Assembly (NCBI RefSeq): GCF_028583425.1
Contig: NC_072791.1
Coordinates: 34,541,368-34,605,367 of the forward strand
Direction: 5' to 3'
From: Eublepharis macularius
Lineage: Eukaryota > Chordata > Lepidosauria > Squamata > Eublepharidae
DNA length: 64,000 nt
In this document: positions 12,001 through 23,335 of the stretch, piece by piece
Numbering within the stretch: the first letter of the stretch is position 1
Layout of the letters: each line of letters starts with the position of its first letter
Notes under the pieces: model-generated
Told to the model about the DNA's origin: nothing
The model's input: only the letters and a program-made list of their open reading frames with translations
Databases searched by the model: none
Position numbers and translations under genes: made by a program

Positions 12001-13012
12001 AATACTTTGTCTCCATCACTTGGCTTTACTCTCCATAGATGCCCATTATTTCATTACTTCCTAAAGAACTATCTTCCAGGCAAGACACTACATATTCAAT
12101 TAAAACTGCTTCTGTATCAACACTGCTTTTAAGCAAAACATATTGATTGGTGAAGCTTTGGACCCACTTTAATCAAGTAATCTAAACAGGGCTTAAGCTT
12201 CAAAAGCTCGGTGATGCTTCGAGCTTCAAAGCTCTTACTTAGACTGAATTAATTTATCTAGGATGTTCTAATGCTCCTAGCAACCCTATGGATTTTAATG
12301 TTAGAGGTTGCAATTGTGGCTCTGATAACATTCCCTCAATTCAGACACTATTGATTGTAATGTAAAGGCAGAGACTGAGAAGAAAACAAGGGCTTTGATT
12401 TTCATTGAGCAAGACTGAATCATTCACTCTAGTTGTATCGCCCTTTTTGTGGCATATGGTCTTACTAGAAGCTAATTTAGTTCTTCGTTCAATAACACTT
12501 TTATTCAAGCATTTCAATATCAGAGTACCTCTTTCCCCTCTGCTTTGTAGCTCCTTTTTTTTCTTTCATCTTACTAAAAAAAACCCAACCAAAATAGTTA
12601 TCTACTGCCACTGGGCCAGTGTCTGGGTGCTGTTGGTGAAGTGTCTGGTTCAGCAGCTGTGACAAATCACATCTTATGGGTAGGAGGATGACACTTGTCT
12701 CTGTAGCATTGCAGCAAAGTTCTGGGAGGTGACAACAAGTTCAACTCTCATCTCAGCCACAACCTAAATGGGTGGCCGTACACTAGCCATCCTCTCAACC
12801 CACTTCCCATCTGCAATAGGGAGTAATGATACTACCTTTTAGGGATGTTGTAGAAAAGATGACACTTTAAACACAAAAACCTGCCTTATATCAAATTGGG
12901 CCATTGGTTTATCAAGGTCAGTCTTCTCTACTCTGACTGGCAGTGGCTTTTCAGGGTCTCAGGTGGAAAATGTTTGTATCACCTACTACCTGATCCTTTT
13001 AACTGGAGATCA
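12001..13012. other. Unassigned DNA
   Basis: No gene recognised. A small local palindrome of AGCTTCAAAGCT type lies near 12190-12232. The stretch from 12896 to 13012 leads directly into the 3' end of the CR1 element. Confidence 0.4.
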
Positions 13013-13094
13013 AAGAATCATAGGGTTGGAAGATACCTCAAGTGTCATCTAGTCCAACCCCCTTCACAATGCAGGAAATTCACAGTTACCTCCC

Positions 13095-13095
<1 letters not shown>

Positions 13096-13126
<31 letters not shown>
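13096..13126. repeat. (AC)n microsatellite in CR1 3' UTR
   Basis: About 15 AC dinucleotides in a row, lying inside the CR1 3' UTR. Likely polymorphic. Confidence 0.9.
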
Positions 13127-13128
<2 letters not shown>

Positions 13129-13319
13129 CCAGTGACCCTTACTGCATGCCTAGAAGGTGGCAAAATGGCATCAAGATCCCTAGCCCAAACTGGCCTGGGG
13201 AAAATTGCTACCTGACCCCAAGGTTGTGATTGGCCTTACCCTGGGCCTGTAAGAAGGGGCCTTGAGAACTAAGCACTGATGTAACCCTTCCTGCCCTCCC
13301 TCTCATGAACTGCCTAGGT

Positions 13320-16300
13320 TCATGGAATAAGAATTGCTATCAGCTGGCCATCTAGCCTCTGCTTTAAAACCTCCAAAGAAGGAGAGCCCACCACCTCCCA
13401 AGGAAGCCTGTTCCACTGAGGCACCACTCTAACTATCACTAAGTTCTCCCTAATGTTTAGCCAAAACCACTTTTGATTTAATTTCAACCTGTTGGATCTG
13501 GTCCGACCTTCTGGGGTAGCAGAAAACAACTCCGCGCCATCCTCTATATGACAGCCCTTCAAGTACCTGAAGATGGTTATCATATCACCTCTCAGCCATC
13601 TCCTCTCCAGGCTAAACATTCCAAGCTCCTTCAAGCTTTCCTCATAGGACTTGGTCTCCAGACCCTTCACCATCTTCATTGCCCTCCTCTGGACACATTC
13701 CAGCTTGTCTATATCCTTCTTAAATTGTGGTACCCAAAACTGAACATAATACTCTAGGTGAGGTCTAACCAGAGTACAATAGAGCAATATCATCACTTCA
13801 CATGATCTGGACACTATACTTCTGTTTATACAGCCAAAAATCACATTTGCCTTTTTAGGTACCACATCACACTGCTGACTCATGTTCAGTGAATGGTCTA
13901 CTAAGACCCCGAGATCCTTTTTGCACATACTACTGCCAAGACAAGTCTCCCCATCCTATAATTATGCATTTGATTTTTCCTACCTAAATGCAGAACTCTG
14001 CATTTATCTCTGTTGAAATTCATTTTATTTGTTTTAGCCCAGTTTTCGAGCCTGTCAAGATCATCCTGTATCCCGACTCTGTCTTCTACTGCATTTGCTA
14101 CCCCTCCCAATTCAGTATCATCTGCAAATTTAATAAGCATTCCCTCTATTCCTTCATCCAAATAATTTATAAAAATGTTGAACAAAACAGGTCTCAGTCA
14201 GGACCAATCCCTGAGGCACTCCACTTGTCACTCTTCTCCAAGAGGATGAGGAACCATTAACAAGAATTCTTTGGGTGTGATCTGTCAAACAATTACAGAT
14301 CCACCTAACAGTAATACGAACCAAACCACATTTTGCCAACTTGTCAACAAGGATATTATGTGGAACCTTGTCAAAAGCCTTACTGAAATCGAGATCAACT
14401 ACGTCTACAGCATTTTCCTGATCCAGCAAGGTAGTAACTTTCTCAAAAAAACAGATAAGGTTAGTCTGGCATGACTTGTTCTTAAGAAACCCATGATGGC
14501 TCTTAGTAATCACAGCCATCTTTCCTAAATGCTAAAGAACTGACTGTTTGATGATTTGTTCTAAAACTTTTCCAGGTATAGACGTCAAGCTGCCAGGTCG
14601 GTAGTTACCTGGATCCTCTTTTTTCCCCTTCTTGAAGATGGGGACAACACTTGCCCGCCTCCAATCTTCTGGCACCTCGCCAGTTCACCAAGAATTTTCA
14701 AAAATAATGGACAGAGGCTCAAAATTATATCTGCAAGTTCTTTTAGTACCCTTGGATGCAATGCATCTGGCCCTGAGGACTTAGTTTCATTTAAAGCAAC
14801 TAGGTGTTTATGTACTACCCCTATATTGATCCTAGGCTGTAACTCCCTTCCACCATCATGTGCTCTGTTATTGCCATGTTGAGCACCATTTTCCTTGCAG
14901 GAGAAGACTGAGGAAAAGTAAGGATTGAGAAGTTCTGCCCTCTCTTCATCACCTGTTTACAATTTCACTTTCCTGTCCCTACAATGGGCCTACCATATTC
15001 CTTGCTTTTTTTTCTTACTTTGAACATAAGCAAAGAACCCTGTTTTGTTGTTTTTAGCATCTCTTGCTACCCTAAACTCATACTGAGCTTTAGCTTTTCT
15101 AACACTCTCCCTACAAGCATTGGTTATTTTATATTCATCCTTGTTTATATGTTTATATTCATCCTTGGTTATAAGGCCCTCCTTCCATTTCCTAAATGAG
15201 TCTTTTTTCTGTCTCAATTAATTAGAAAGCTATTTATGAAGCCACAGTGGTTTCTTTAACCTCCTCCCATGTTTCCTTCTCATAGGAATCATTTGTGTTT
15301 GTGCTTCCAATATTTTGCTTTTAAGTAACTCCCACTCCTCTTGAACTCCCTTCTCAAGTATTTCTGACCATGGGATTCTACCCAGCATAACTTTCAGTTT
15401 CTTAAAATTTGCTTTCCTGAAATCCAACCTATATGTTGGACTATATACCTCTTTTCCCTTCCTCAAGACTGTAAGTTCCAAAATTACTTGGTCACTGCTA
15501 CCCAGGGTGCACACTACTTTTACCTAGTCAATCAGTTCTTCCCTGTTGGTGAGAATCAGGTCCAAGATAGCAGAACCCCTTGTTTCCCTCTCCACTTTCT
15601 AAAAAATGAAGTTGTCAGCAAGACAAGTCAGGAATTTATTTGACCTTTCATTTTTAGCAGATAGACTTCCAACATATATCTGGTGACTACATGACTACTG
15701 TGTCCCTTCTCTTTGTGAACTGTGTAATTTGTTCTAGAAGTTTCTCATCCAAGTCTTTTGCCTGGCTTGATGGTCTATAGCAGACCCCCACCATAATATC
15801 ACTATTATTTCTTACTCCTTTTATTTTCACCCAGAGACTCTCAACTGAACTTCCATGCTCAGATACATGTATTTGTTCACAAGTATATACCTCCTTTACA
15901 TATAATGCGACTCCTCCCCCTTCCTTATTTGTCTATCCCTTTTGAACAAGTTGTATCCCTCAATCCTAGTATTCCAATTGTGTCATTCCACCAAATTTCA
16001 GTAATGCCTATTATGTCATAGTCTCCTTCCTGTATTAGGACTTCAAGTTCCTCCTGCTTGTTTTCCATAGTGTGCGCATTAGTGTAGAGACATTGGAACC
16101 CATGAGTTATATGCCCTGAGGTTTTTGTTTCTATGCTTACCTGTGAGTTAATGTTTCCTAACATGTGTTCCACTTCCTGCAAATCTTCAGTGTTCTCATC
16201 TCCAGTTATAAGCTTTGAATTTTTGTCTCACACTCCCATAGGATTTAGTTTAAAGTCCTCCTTATCAGGTTTGCAAGGCTCTTACCAAACACATTTTTTC

Positions 16301-16641
16301 CTACCCTCGTGAGGTGCAAACCATCTCTCGATAGAAGAGCTTCATCACGGAAGTGTAAGCCATGGTCCAAAAAACCCAAACCTTTTCTGATGACACCATC
16401 TATGTACCCAGTCATTTATTTGCAGTATTCTTTTTTCCCTTCCTAAACCACAGCTTTCAACTGGAAGAACTGACAAAAACACAACCTGTGCTCCCAGGTC
16501 CTTAACCTTTTTACCCAGAGCCAAATAGTCCCTTTCAATGCATTCTGAACTGTTCCGGGCAATATCATTTATTCCCACATGGATCAGCAAGAAGGGATAA
16601 TAATCTGTGGGCTTGATGAGTCTTCCTACACTTTCTGTCAC
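13320..16641 (-). pseudogene. CR1 ORF1/ORF2 relics
   Basis: The separate frames together make a CR1 protein set. ORF1 esterase-like segment (16345-16641) contains LIHVGINDIARN, close to the GTND block of SGNH hydrolases. The endonuclease part has CLYTNAHTMENKQEEL and DIIGITEIWW. The reverse transcriptase keeps DLDFSKAFDKVPH, SGVPQG and FADDT, the last containing the catalytic aspartates. The C-terminal part has KDLGVLVDHSLNMSQQCD. At least five frame changes or stops separate these pieces, and a small tandem duplication at about 15125-15172 repeats KDEYK. ORF2 would normally be one frame of about 900-1000 residues. No function is expected. Confidence 0.85.
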
Positions 16642-16683
16642 ATCCTGGATGAGTGTACCTGGTAGACAGTATACCTCTCGAGA

Positions 16684-16721
16684 CTGTATCTAATAGTACA
16701 GCCTGTATCTAATAGTACAGC
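16684..16721. repeat. 19-bp tandem duplication
   Basis: The 19 bases at 16684-16702 are repeated exactly at 16703-16721, at the upstream boundary of the recognisable CR1 sequence. It may be a replication-slip product or mark the truncated 5' junction. Confidence 0.75.
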
Positions 16722-16772
16722 AGCTGACCCCTCCCCCAACCCAGGCCAAGCACAATGTGGCCAACCACAGAC

Positions 16773-16928
16773 AATGGCTGCTTCCACACACATTGGATAA
16801 TCCACTTTCAATACTCTTTAGTGAACATTTGGAACTGCTTTTCCATGTGTGGAACAAAAAATCCATTTTCAAAGGATTGCTAAAGTGCATTGAAAGTGCA
16901 TTATTCAATGTGTGTGGAAATGGCCAAT
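16773..16928. mobile_element. Fold-back MITE-like element
   Basis: The left arm GGCTGCTTCCACACACATTG..AAT..CACTTTCAAT is mirrored on the right by ATTGAAAGTG..ATTCAATGTGTGTGGAAATGGCC. The arms of roughly 45 bp pair over most of their length, with a second inner pair (GTTCCACACATGG type against its mirror). It is a small non-coding DNA element; target duplication and superfamily are not resolved. Confidence 0.55.
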
Positions 16929-17339
16929 GTTGCCATTTTAACATACTCTGTACGTTAAAACGCCCAGCTATATAGAGAAACTTAAACAAAAGAACGGAGG
17001 TGGTACTGCAGAAAAATGGCTCGATGAGGGCAGACACTGTTCCAGAACAATGCAATACTGAGAGCAATTTAAGAGTCCACTAATGAAAGAGAAGGAGGGA
17101 CTCAGCCCACTCAAGTCATGGTGCCCCAAAAGTTTATAGACTCCAGAAGGGGAAGATTTAGATGGGAATTCCGAATCACTCACTCCTCCTGTGATTCCTC
17201 ACAAGTTCCCTGCTTCTTCTTGTTGTTTGTATATGTTTTAGACTGTTCAGAGACCTTCCCATAAATAAGTTGAGTCATCTTTACTGGAAGATAAAGGTGC
17301 AGAATTGAGGATGAGAGAGTTCGTCTTGCCTAGTACCAC

Positions 17340-17560
17340 CTAAGGAGTCTGATAATTAATTTATTTGATTTTTATCTCATCCTGTTAATTAATTAATTTG
17401 ATTTTTATCCCGTCCTTCCTCCAAGGAACCCAGGATAGCATATATGCTTTCTTCATCGCTATCACGTTTGATACTTGCAACAAACCTGTACAGTAGATTA
17501 TTTTGAGATTGGCTCAAAGTTTCATGGTGGATTTGAATCTGGGCCACTGCAAGGCTCCTT
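17340..17560 (-). mobile_element. SINE fragment, reverse orientation
   Basis: A-T rich tail copies (AATTTATTTGATTTTTATC, duplicated at 17357 and 17396) are followed by CCTTCCTCCAAGGAACCCAGG and a body ending in CATGGTGGATTTGAATCTGGGCC, the reverse of a tRNA-SINE promoter region. The doubled tail suggests an internal duplication. Confidence 0.5.
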
Positions 17561-19564
17561 CTGCACTACATTGACTTGAGTGAAAAAGGAACTTGCCAGC
17601 TCACACACCTAGACCCTACACTCCCCAGTGTGTCACGTCTGGACAGGGCTCAGCTTTAGCTGGCGTTCTCTTACTTGGTGCCTCGAGCCCCAGCTAAGAC
17701 AAATCTCTTTGTAATGCTTGGAAATCACCTTTCTGGTCTTTTTACATAAGCATCCCTTTGCGCTCTTCATCTCATGACAGTCCATCCTGCATCAGTCAGT
17801 CACGGTCTTTCATCTTTCAGTTTACATCTAGTTCTGTCTCTGCTCTCCCAGGGTTAAGCAGGCTGCCATTTGCACTTCGCTGTGGATTGATCTCTAATTC
17901 TCAGGACATTCTGCACTGTATCATCTGCCATCTGTGTTCTGAAGGACACAGTATCTCCACCTAGGCTTTCTTTCCACGTCTTACCTTGTCCCCTTTTTGC
18001 ATCATTTGCAAAGAACGTTAATTGTGTCCTGCAAAACTAAGCCTTTTAAAGTACTTTGACACGCCACAGTTTGGAAAGCTGAATAGGCCTCATTGCTAAC
18101 AAACAGCTTTAGTACAGCAGGCAGTCTGGAGGTGTTGTGAGGTAGCCACCTTCAACAATTATTTTCTCAGACAGTCTGGGAGTTTCATAGGCCACTGAGT
18201 GGCATGGGGCTGGCTGGCTGGAATCAGATGGTTCTTAGGACTCAGAGGATGGTGAGCCTAGTCAGGGTTGTAGCCGTCTTCTTTTGCTAGGCAAGGCTGC
18301 CATGTTTCCAGATGGGGGTCAGAGAAATGGTCAATTGGCTGGGCCACTTTAGACAAAAAATCTAGAGGAGCAGAGAAATTATATTGAAATATGGAGTATC
18401 TCCCAACTTCTGGAGAACAAAGCAAAAACTTTTACCACACATTTGTATAAATTCAGCAGGACCTTGTAGGCTGAGTGTAGACTTATGACTATGAGAAAGC
18501 AGTACATTGCCTGTTGGCTCCTGATTTATAATTTAATTCCATGGGCAGGGCTTTGTCATCATTTTGTTACTGCACAGCATGTAAAAGAATTTTATTTAAA
18601 AATGCAAGATTTGAATTAAGGAGAAGATACTGTGCGTAATCAAAAGTCCTGTGGATTTCCCCAACAGTTTCCACAAGGTTGGAGCTGTGACCATGGGCAA
18701 GGAAAGCTGGCTGAAAAGTAAATTAGGATAATGGCGAAGGGGGAAAGAGATTTAAAATCTTTCCTGGGCAGCCATACCTGACCCTGAGAAACATGTGGTG
18801 TCTTCTTATTCTCTGACAACGTTTTAGTCACTTGTCACGGCACTAACATCTGCAGACATTTACAGCAAAGGTCATATGCCTTTTTGGTGGCAGTGGTAGA
18901 AATGAGGAAAATGACCTGTCAGAGAATGTGAAGAAAGCACTTCCATTAAAGCACGGCTTTCAAAATTGTCCTGGGGGAGGGGAGGGCTTGTTCAGAGTAA
19001 TATTCTTCTGCTTATTTATCAGGATTTTTTTTTTAATTTCCAGAAATGCCCTCCAACCACTTCCATTGGCCAAACTAGACTGTCTCTATGTGTGAAATTA
19101 AATGGATGCAAATCAGACATTAAAAATGGAAATGTGCAGAAACCAGTGGGAGAGCATTTCAATTGCCTTTGGCATTCAATAATAGACGTACAGTAAAGGT
19201 TGCCATACATCAGCAGAAGAATTTTAAATGGAGACTCCGGTGAGAAGCTGCTACTTTGGAGTTCATCAGCAAATTTAACACTATCGGGGTCTCAGTTGCC
19301 AACTGGGAATGGCTTGCCCACTACAAAGCCTACGTTGACCCTATGTCGATAGCTTGGACTGTTTATACCATTGTTTCCTCTTCTGACAAGACGGGCTAGT
19401 TTTCATCTATGCTCTGCAGTGTAATGTAGCACATCTATGTCCCGACTCCTGAGATATTGAGCATTCCGATGTCCCTGTGTAATAACTCTTCCTCTCCCCC
19501 ACTTCTGCTTGCAGTTTTGTGCAACGTATTTCTGCCTACTGAGTGTAACACTTTATGCATCTGA
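17561..19564. other. Unassigned DNA
   Basis: No gene or clear mobile element. Only short open frames without motifs. Could contain conserved non-coding DNA, which cannot be judged from one sequence. Confidence 0.45.
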
Positions 19565-19771
19565 AGTTTTATTTATTTAGTTCTATCCCACTTTTCTCAC
19601 CAGTGAGGATCCAAAGCAGTTTACACATTCTCACCTCCCCCATTTTATCCTCACCAAAACAACCTTGCAAGGTATGTTAGGCTGAGAAAGAGAGTGGCTA
19701 GCCCAAAGTCACCCAGTGAGTTTCCATGGCAGAGTTTGAATGTGAGTATTCAAGATCCTAGGCTGACTTTA
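19565..19771 (-). mobile_element. tRNA-derived SINE, reverse orientation
   Basis: Starts with the T-rich mirror of an AAATAAATAAA tail, followed by CCCACTTTTCTCACCAGTGAGGATCC, CACCTCCCCCATTTTATCCTCACC and GGCTAGCCCAAAGTCACCCAGTGAG, ending near the tRNA-like head. It is the same family as 11790-12000, in the opposite direction, directly abutting the next SINE. Confidence 0.7.
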
Positions 19772-20015
19772 ATCAGTTTGGTGTAGTGGTTAAGAGTGGT
19801 GGGACTCTAATCTGGAGAACTGGGTTTGATTCCCCACTCCTCCACTTGAAGCCACCCAGGTGACCTTGGGATAGTCACAGCTTCTTGGAGCTCTTTCAGC
19901 CCCACCCACCTCACAAGGTGTCTGTTTGTGGGGATAATAATGACACTGAATTAGTAGTGTGGCATTAAGTTGTCCTGAAGAGCGCTATATAAGCACAAGG
20001 CGGTTGTTGTTGTTT
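19772..20015 (+). mobile_element. tRNA-derived SINE, near full length
   Basis: The head has the RNA polymerase III A box (TGGTGTAGTGGTTAAGAG) and B box (GGGTTTGATTCCC). The body contains CCACTCCTCCACTTGAAGCCA and GTGACCTTGGGATAGTCACAG, and the tail ATTAAGTTGTCCTGAAGAGC..TATATAAGC ends in TTGTTGTTGTTT. The split copy at 26907-27450 is the same family. It is mobilised by a LINE in trans, probably an L2-type partner given the tail. Confidence 0.8.
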
Positions 20016-20221
20016 ATACCACACTGACTCCCACTTTCAGAAGTGTTTATGCCATAATAAATTCATTAGCCTTTATTTAAGATGCCATATGACTCTATGG
20101 TTTTGGTGAAACAGACTAAAACATCCATCCTCTAGAAGTTGTTTTACGGGGCATCTGGATTTTTCCTTAAGATTACTTTGTAATGACCACTTTTCACTTT
20201 TGATGGAATTTGTCTGAACCT

Positions 20222-21103
20222 TGCAGACTTTGTTAAGAGCCTAGGGATTATATTGAATCCAGCGCTATCACTAGAAAAACAAATTAAGGCAGCCACAAAA
20301 AAATGCTTTCTACAACCTCTCCCGAGCCTGAAAAATGGCTTCTATCCTCGACATGGCCAATCTGGCCACCTGGATCCATGTTATGGTAACATCAAGACTT
20401 GACTATTGTAATGCACTATCCATAGGTCTCCCATCTAAACTAACTAGGAGATTCCGATTGGTGCAAAACACTGCAGCTCAACTGTTTATCAGGAGCAAGC
20501 AGGAGCATGAACATCGCTCCCATCCTGCAGTCACTCCATTGGCAACCCATTAGTTACCCTGCTCAGTTCAAGTATTGGTTATCACTTACGAAGCTCTTCA
20601 CGTCCGTGGTCTGGCATACCTACAGGACCACCTCCCTCCCTATGCTCCTCCATGGCAGCTTCACTCTTCCAAACAGGGTCTCCTGCAGATGCCACCCTGC
20701 ACATCGGCGAAATCAACAGCAGACCATACACAGGATTTTGTTGTGGTGGCCCCTACCTTGTGGAATAGCCTGCCTGAGGAGATCAGGAGAGCCCCCACGT
20801 GCTTGGCTTTCTGCAAATGAAGCAAAACCAAATTATTCAAAAAGGCTTTTTACTCAGATAGGAGGGCTGTATTGTAGGGAGGGGATCTCAAATGATTCAC
20901 TAATGATTTAGGAACCACTACTATGTTGTCTTGGATTCCTGCTAATGCTATGTCTTTGTGAACTTGTATCTGTTTACCCTATGGCATTGTTTATGTAAAT
21001 GTTCCTGATATTGACTGTACTAATCTCACACTGTGTAATCCGCCTTGAGTCTCAGAGAGAAAGGCAGACTATAAATGACATCAAATAAATAAATAAATAA
21101 AAT
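20222..21103 (+). mobile_element. L2-type LINE 3' end
   Basis: The plus strand encodes the end of an L2 reverse-transcriptase protein, with VTSRLDYCNALSIGLPSK and RFRLVQNTAAQL at about 20392-20490, and TLWNSLPEEIRRAPT near 20755-20800. The frame shifts between these parts. The 3' UTR ends with CCGCCTTGAGTCTCAGAGAGAAAGG..ATAAAT and a tail of four AAAT repeats. It is truncated at the 5' end and inactive. Confidence 0.8.
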
Positions 21104-21224
21104 GTGTTTATATTTTTATCTGTGACTGATTGTAATCTACCTTGAACTTTAGATAAAGTGAATTATTAATTCTTAAATGAGATTATATATTTATTAATAA
21201 TTTAAAACTGGAGGAACAGAAAGA

Positions 21225-21410
21225 TTTGAGTCCAGTGGCACCTTAGAGACCAATAAGATTTTCAGGGTGTAAGCTTTCAAGAGTCAGAGCTCAATTCTTC
21301 AGACGGCTCTGACTGTCAAAAACTAACCGTCTGAAAATCTTGTTGGTCTCTTAAGGTGCCACTGGACTCAAATGCTGCTGTTCTATTACAGACCGACACA
21401 GCTCTCCACC
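21225..21410. mobile_element. Penelope-like terminal segment in hairpin arrangement
   Basis: The 40-bp left arm (21225-21265) from TTTGAGTCCAGTGGCACC is the reverse complement of the right arm (21331-21372). The right arm continues into GTTCTATTACAGACCGACACAG. Between the arms lies a minus-strand hammerhead-like core. This is the third and weakest of three such inverted duplications in the window (others at 27084-27360 and 43700-43890). Confidence 0.6.
21273..21302 (-). ncRNA. Hammerhead-like motif, decayed
   Basis: On the minus strand CUGAAGA and GAAAGC are intact. The stem between them keeps only about three pairs (GAG with CUC), so the fold is likely lost. Its position relative to the arm matches the better copy at 43807-43850. 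Confidence 0.4.
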
Positions 21411-22224
21411 TAAAACGGGAGGGAGTGAGAGTGACATTGCTGCTATATCCATTTTAAATCAATTTACTTACTTCCATGCACATTTTCTGACATTGTCAAG
21501 CCTCTAAGACTGTGAGCTAATTTTGTTTGCTTTTTTCTCACGGTTTCTTTCCTTTTCATATTTCTTCGTGCAGAGAAAAGAAATGATTGCTAATGAATTG
21601 CAAGTATGGGGTATGCAGAGATGTGGCCCAATATCCAGCAACACAAGGATGATCAAGTCATGATAGGAAATTGACCCCAAGTGCACATTCCACTGTGAAA
21701 GCTTGGGCAAATGGAAATTAACGCGACTTGCTGAAATCTGAAAAGTCATAACACAGCGGGGTGCACAGCACATCTGCTGAAATGTGAAAATTATGCTTTC
21801 CATGAAATCATAGACTTGGTAAAATGAAAGTGATGTTTCAATTCTTCTAAAGAGCAAGGGTTTGGTGTCAGGGAAAGAACTGGCGCTTATTAAAACGCTG
21901 ACTGCAACTCAAGACTCGGGTTGGTTCCTCAGAACTTTCCAGATTTAGGCTGCAGTCTTAACTCTTAGTCTTTTGAAGGAGTAAATGCCATTGAATAAAT
22001 GTGGACTTAATCCTTAGTACACTTGCTCCAAATTGTTCCCATGGTTCTCTAGCTAATCTTTTAGTTCTGTTTACCTTTCCCTTGAGTAATTTTTTCTGCA
22101 AATCTTTTAGCAGTAAAAAAAAAAAAGTGCCGCTTTCTTCCTAGTCGTTTTTCTTAGTCTGTGCAACATTTTAAGTAGCGTGGTATCAGGGACAGAGGGT
22201 AGGATTAAGTCTGAGGAGACCCTT
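21411..22224. other. Unassigned DNA
   Basis: No gene recognised. A short palindrome-like repeat of the ..AGTAAATGCCATTGAATAAATGTGG.. type lies at about 21950-22030 and resembles those at 37541-37610 and 63637-63701. Confidence 0.4.
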
Positions 22225-22385
22225 CTTCAAATCACCAGGTACCTGAAACGCACTGGGTAATGTAAGGCTAACAATTCCCTTCCAGCCTAGCCTACCTCAT
22301 AGGGATACTGTGAAGACAAAATGGAGGAGGGGGAGTTGCTCACTGCATTCAGCCCCTTGGAGAACGGGTGTAAAAGAATACATAA
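22225..22385 (+). mobile_element. tRNA-SINE 3' fragment
   Basis: CCTAGCCTACCTCATAGGGATACTGTGAAGACAAAATGGAGGAGGGG, shown here in part, followed by a CCTTGGAGAACGGGTGTAAA tail, is the common body-to-tail part of squamate tRNA SINEs. The promoter head is not clear. Confidence 0.5.
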
Positions 22386-22603
22386 ACCCGTATATAGAAA
22401 TCTTTCATAAATCTTCATTCAGGTTGCAGTCCTGTAACCAGGTCCCTGCCGATGTGTCGGATAGATATAGAGACAGATATTGATCTTATTAATGCAACCT
22501 TCTCTTCCCTGAGCACTGAGAAGGGACAGCACTGCCTAAACTGTTCCCTTTTGGATGGGTGAGCATTGGATTCTTATGGCACTCTCCTTTATATGATTTA
22601 GAT

Positions 22604-23147
22604 CAGTGATACCCAATCAGTGGCTCTTTGACATGCTACTTGTGGCTTTTCTGACCACTGTTCCCCAATGTGGTAGCTACCTCCTATTTCAAAAAAGTGT
22701 GTCTTGTTGTTGGTCCCACCCACTTCCAGGTGCCTGGGCTTGCTGGCCACTCCTGGGCAAGACCACACAGCTGCAGGAGGCCTGCCGGGCACCTGGGTTG
22801 GCTGGCCACTGCTGCTGGCACCACTCAGGAGGCCAGGCCCCCAGGCTGCCTGGCCACTTCCCCAGGCTGGTGGCATCACACAGCTGCAAGAGGCTGGGCA
22901 GACGGGCTGAGGCGATGGAGCAAGGGGGGAGGAGGGGAGGGGCCAGGTGTCCGGTATTTAGGGAATGTTTGCCCCAGACAGTTCCCCAACATACTGGACT
23001 GTCCAAGTGAAAACCAGACACCTGGCAACCCTAGCTGCAAGTCTTCCTGAAGTGCAAGCCTCATGCCAGGGATGGAAGTAAATGTGACTTTTGGTTGATG
23101 GTAATTGTGATTGTGGCCCTCTGCGGGCTGCAGAATGAGTACCACTG
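22604..23147. mobile_element. Non-autonomous hAT (Charlie-like termini)
   Basis: The left end CAGTGATACCCAATC and the inverted right end CAGTGGTACTCATTC form an imperfect terminal inverted repeat of the CAGTGG type common in Charlie-like hATs. The flanks ATTTAGAT (22596-22603) and ATTAAGAT (23148-23155) match at 7 of 8 positions. The interior is GC-rich with repeated CTGGCCACT and CAGCTGCA motifs and holds a second small element. No transposase is encoded. Confidence 0.7.
22891..23033. mobile_element. Possible nested hAT miniature
   Basis: The 8-mer GCTGCAAG lies at 22883-22890 and again at 23034-23041. The right end CTGGCAACCCTA is the typical terminus of the local GC-rich family. The left end AGGCTGGGCAG matches the expected AGGGTTGCCAG at 8 of 11 positions. 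If real, it inserted into the larger hAT at 22604-23147. Similar GC-rich 8-mers are frequent nearby, so chance is possible. Confidence 0.45.
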
Positions 23148-23151
23148 ATTA

Positions 23152-23335
23152 AGATATTTATACCTTGCATTTATCCTAAAGCATTTTACAACATTCTTCT
23201 CCCTGCCTGCATTTGATCCTCAGAGAAACAGCCCTGTGAAGTGGGTTAGGCTGAAAGAGAATGACTGGCCCAAAGTCTTTTAGCCAGCATCTACGGCAGA
23301 GTGAGGATTGGAACCTGGGTCTGACAGAACAGAGC
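23152..23335 (-). mobile_element. SINE fragment, reverse orientation
   Basis: The order tail (TTTATACCTTGCATTTATCCTAAAG), body (CAGAGAAACAGCCCTGTGAAG, TGACTGGCCCAAAGTC) and head (GAGGATTGGAACCTGGGTCT, a reverse B-box-like block) fits an inverted tRNA-SINE. Confidence 0.55.

Larger units (their letters stand above)
13013..16722 (-). mobile_element. CR1 LINE, nearly full length, inactivated
   Basis: Read on the minus strand, this 3.7-kb block contains the CR1 parts in the right order. The ORF1 SGNH/esterase-like tail lies at 16345-16641, the endonuclease start at 15925-16182, the reverse transcriptase at 13901-14519, the C-terminal domain at 13320-13928, and the 3' end with its ATAGGGTTGG..CTAGTCCAACC signature at 13013-13080. 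CR1 elements are usually truncated at the 5' end; a copy reaching into ORF1 is less common. The frame is broken at many places, so it is a fossil. The far 5' part of ORF1 and the 5' UTR were not found. Confidence 0.85.
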
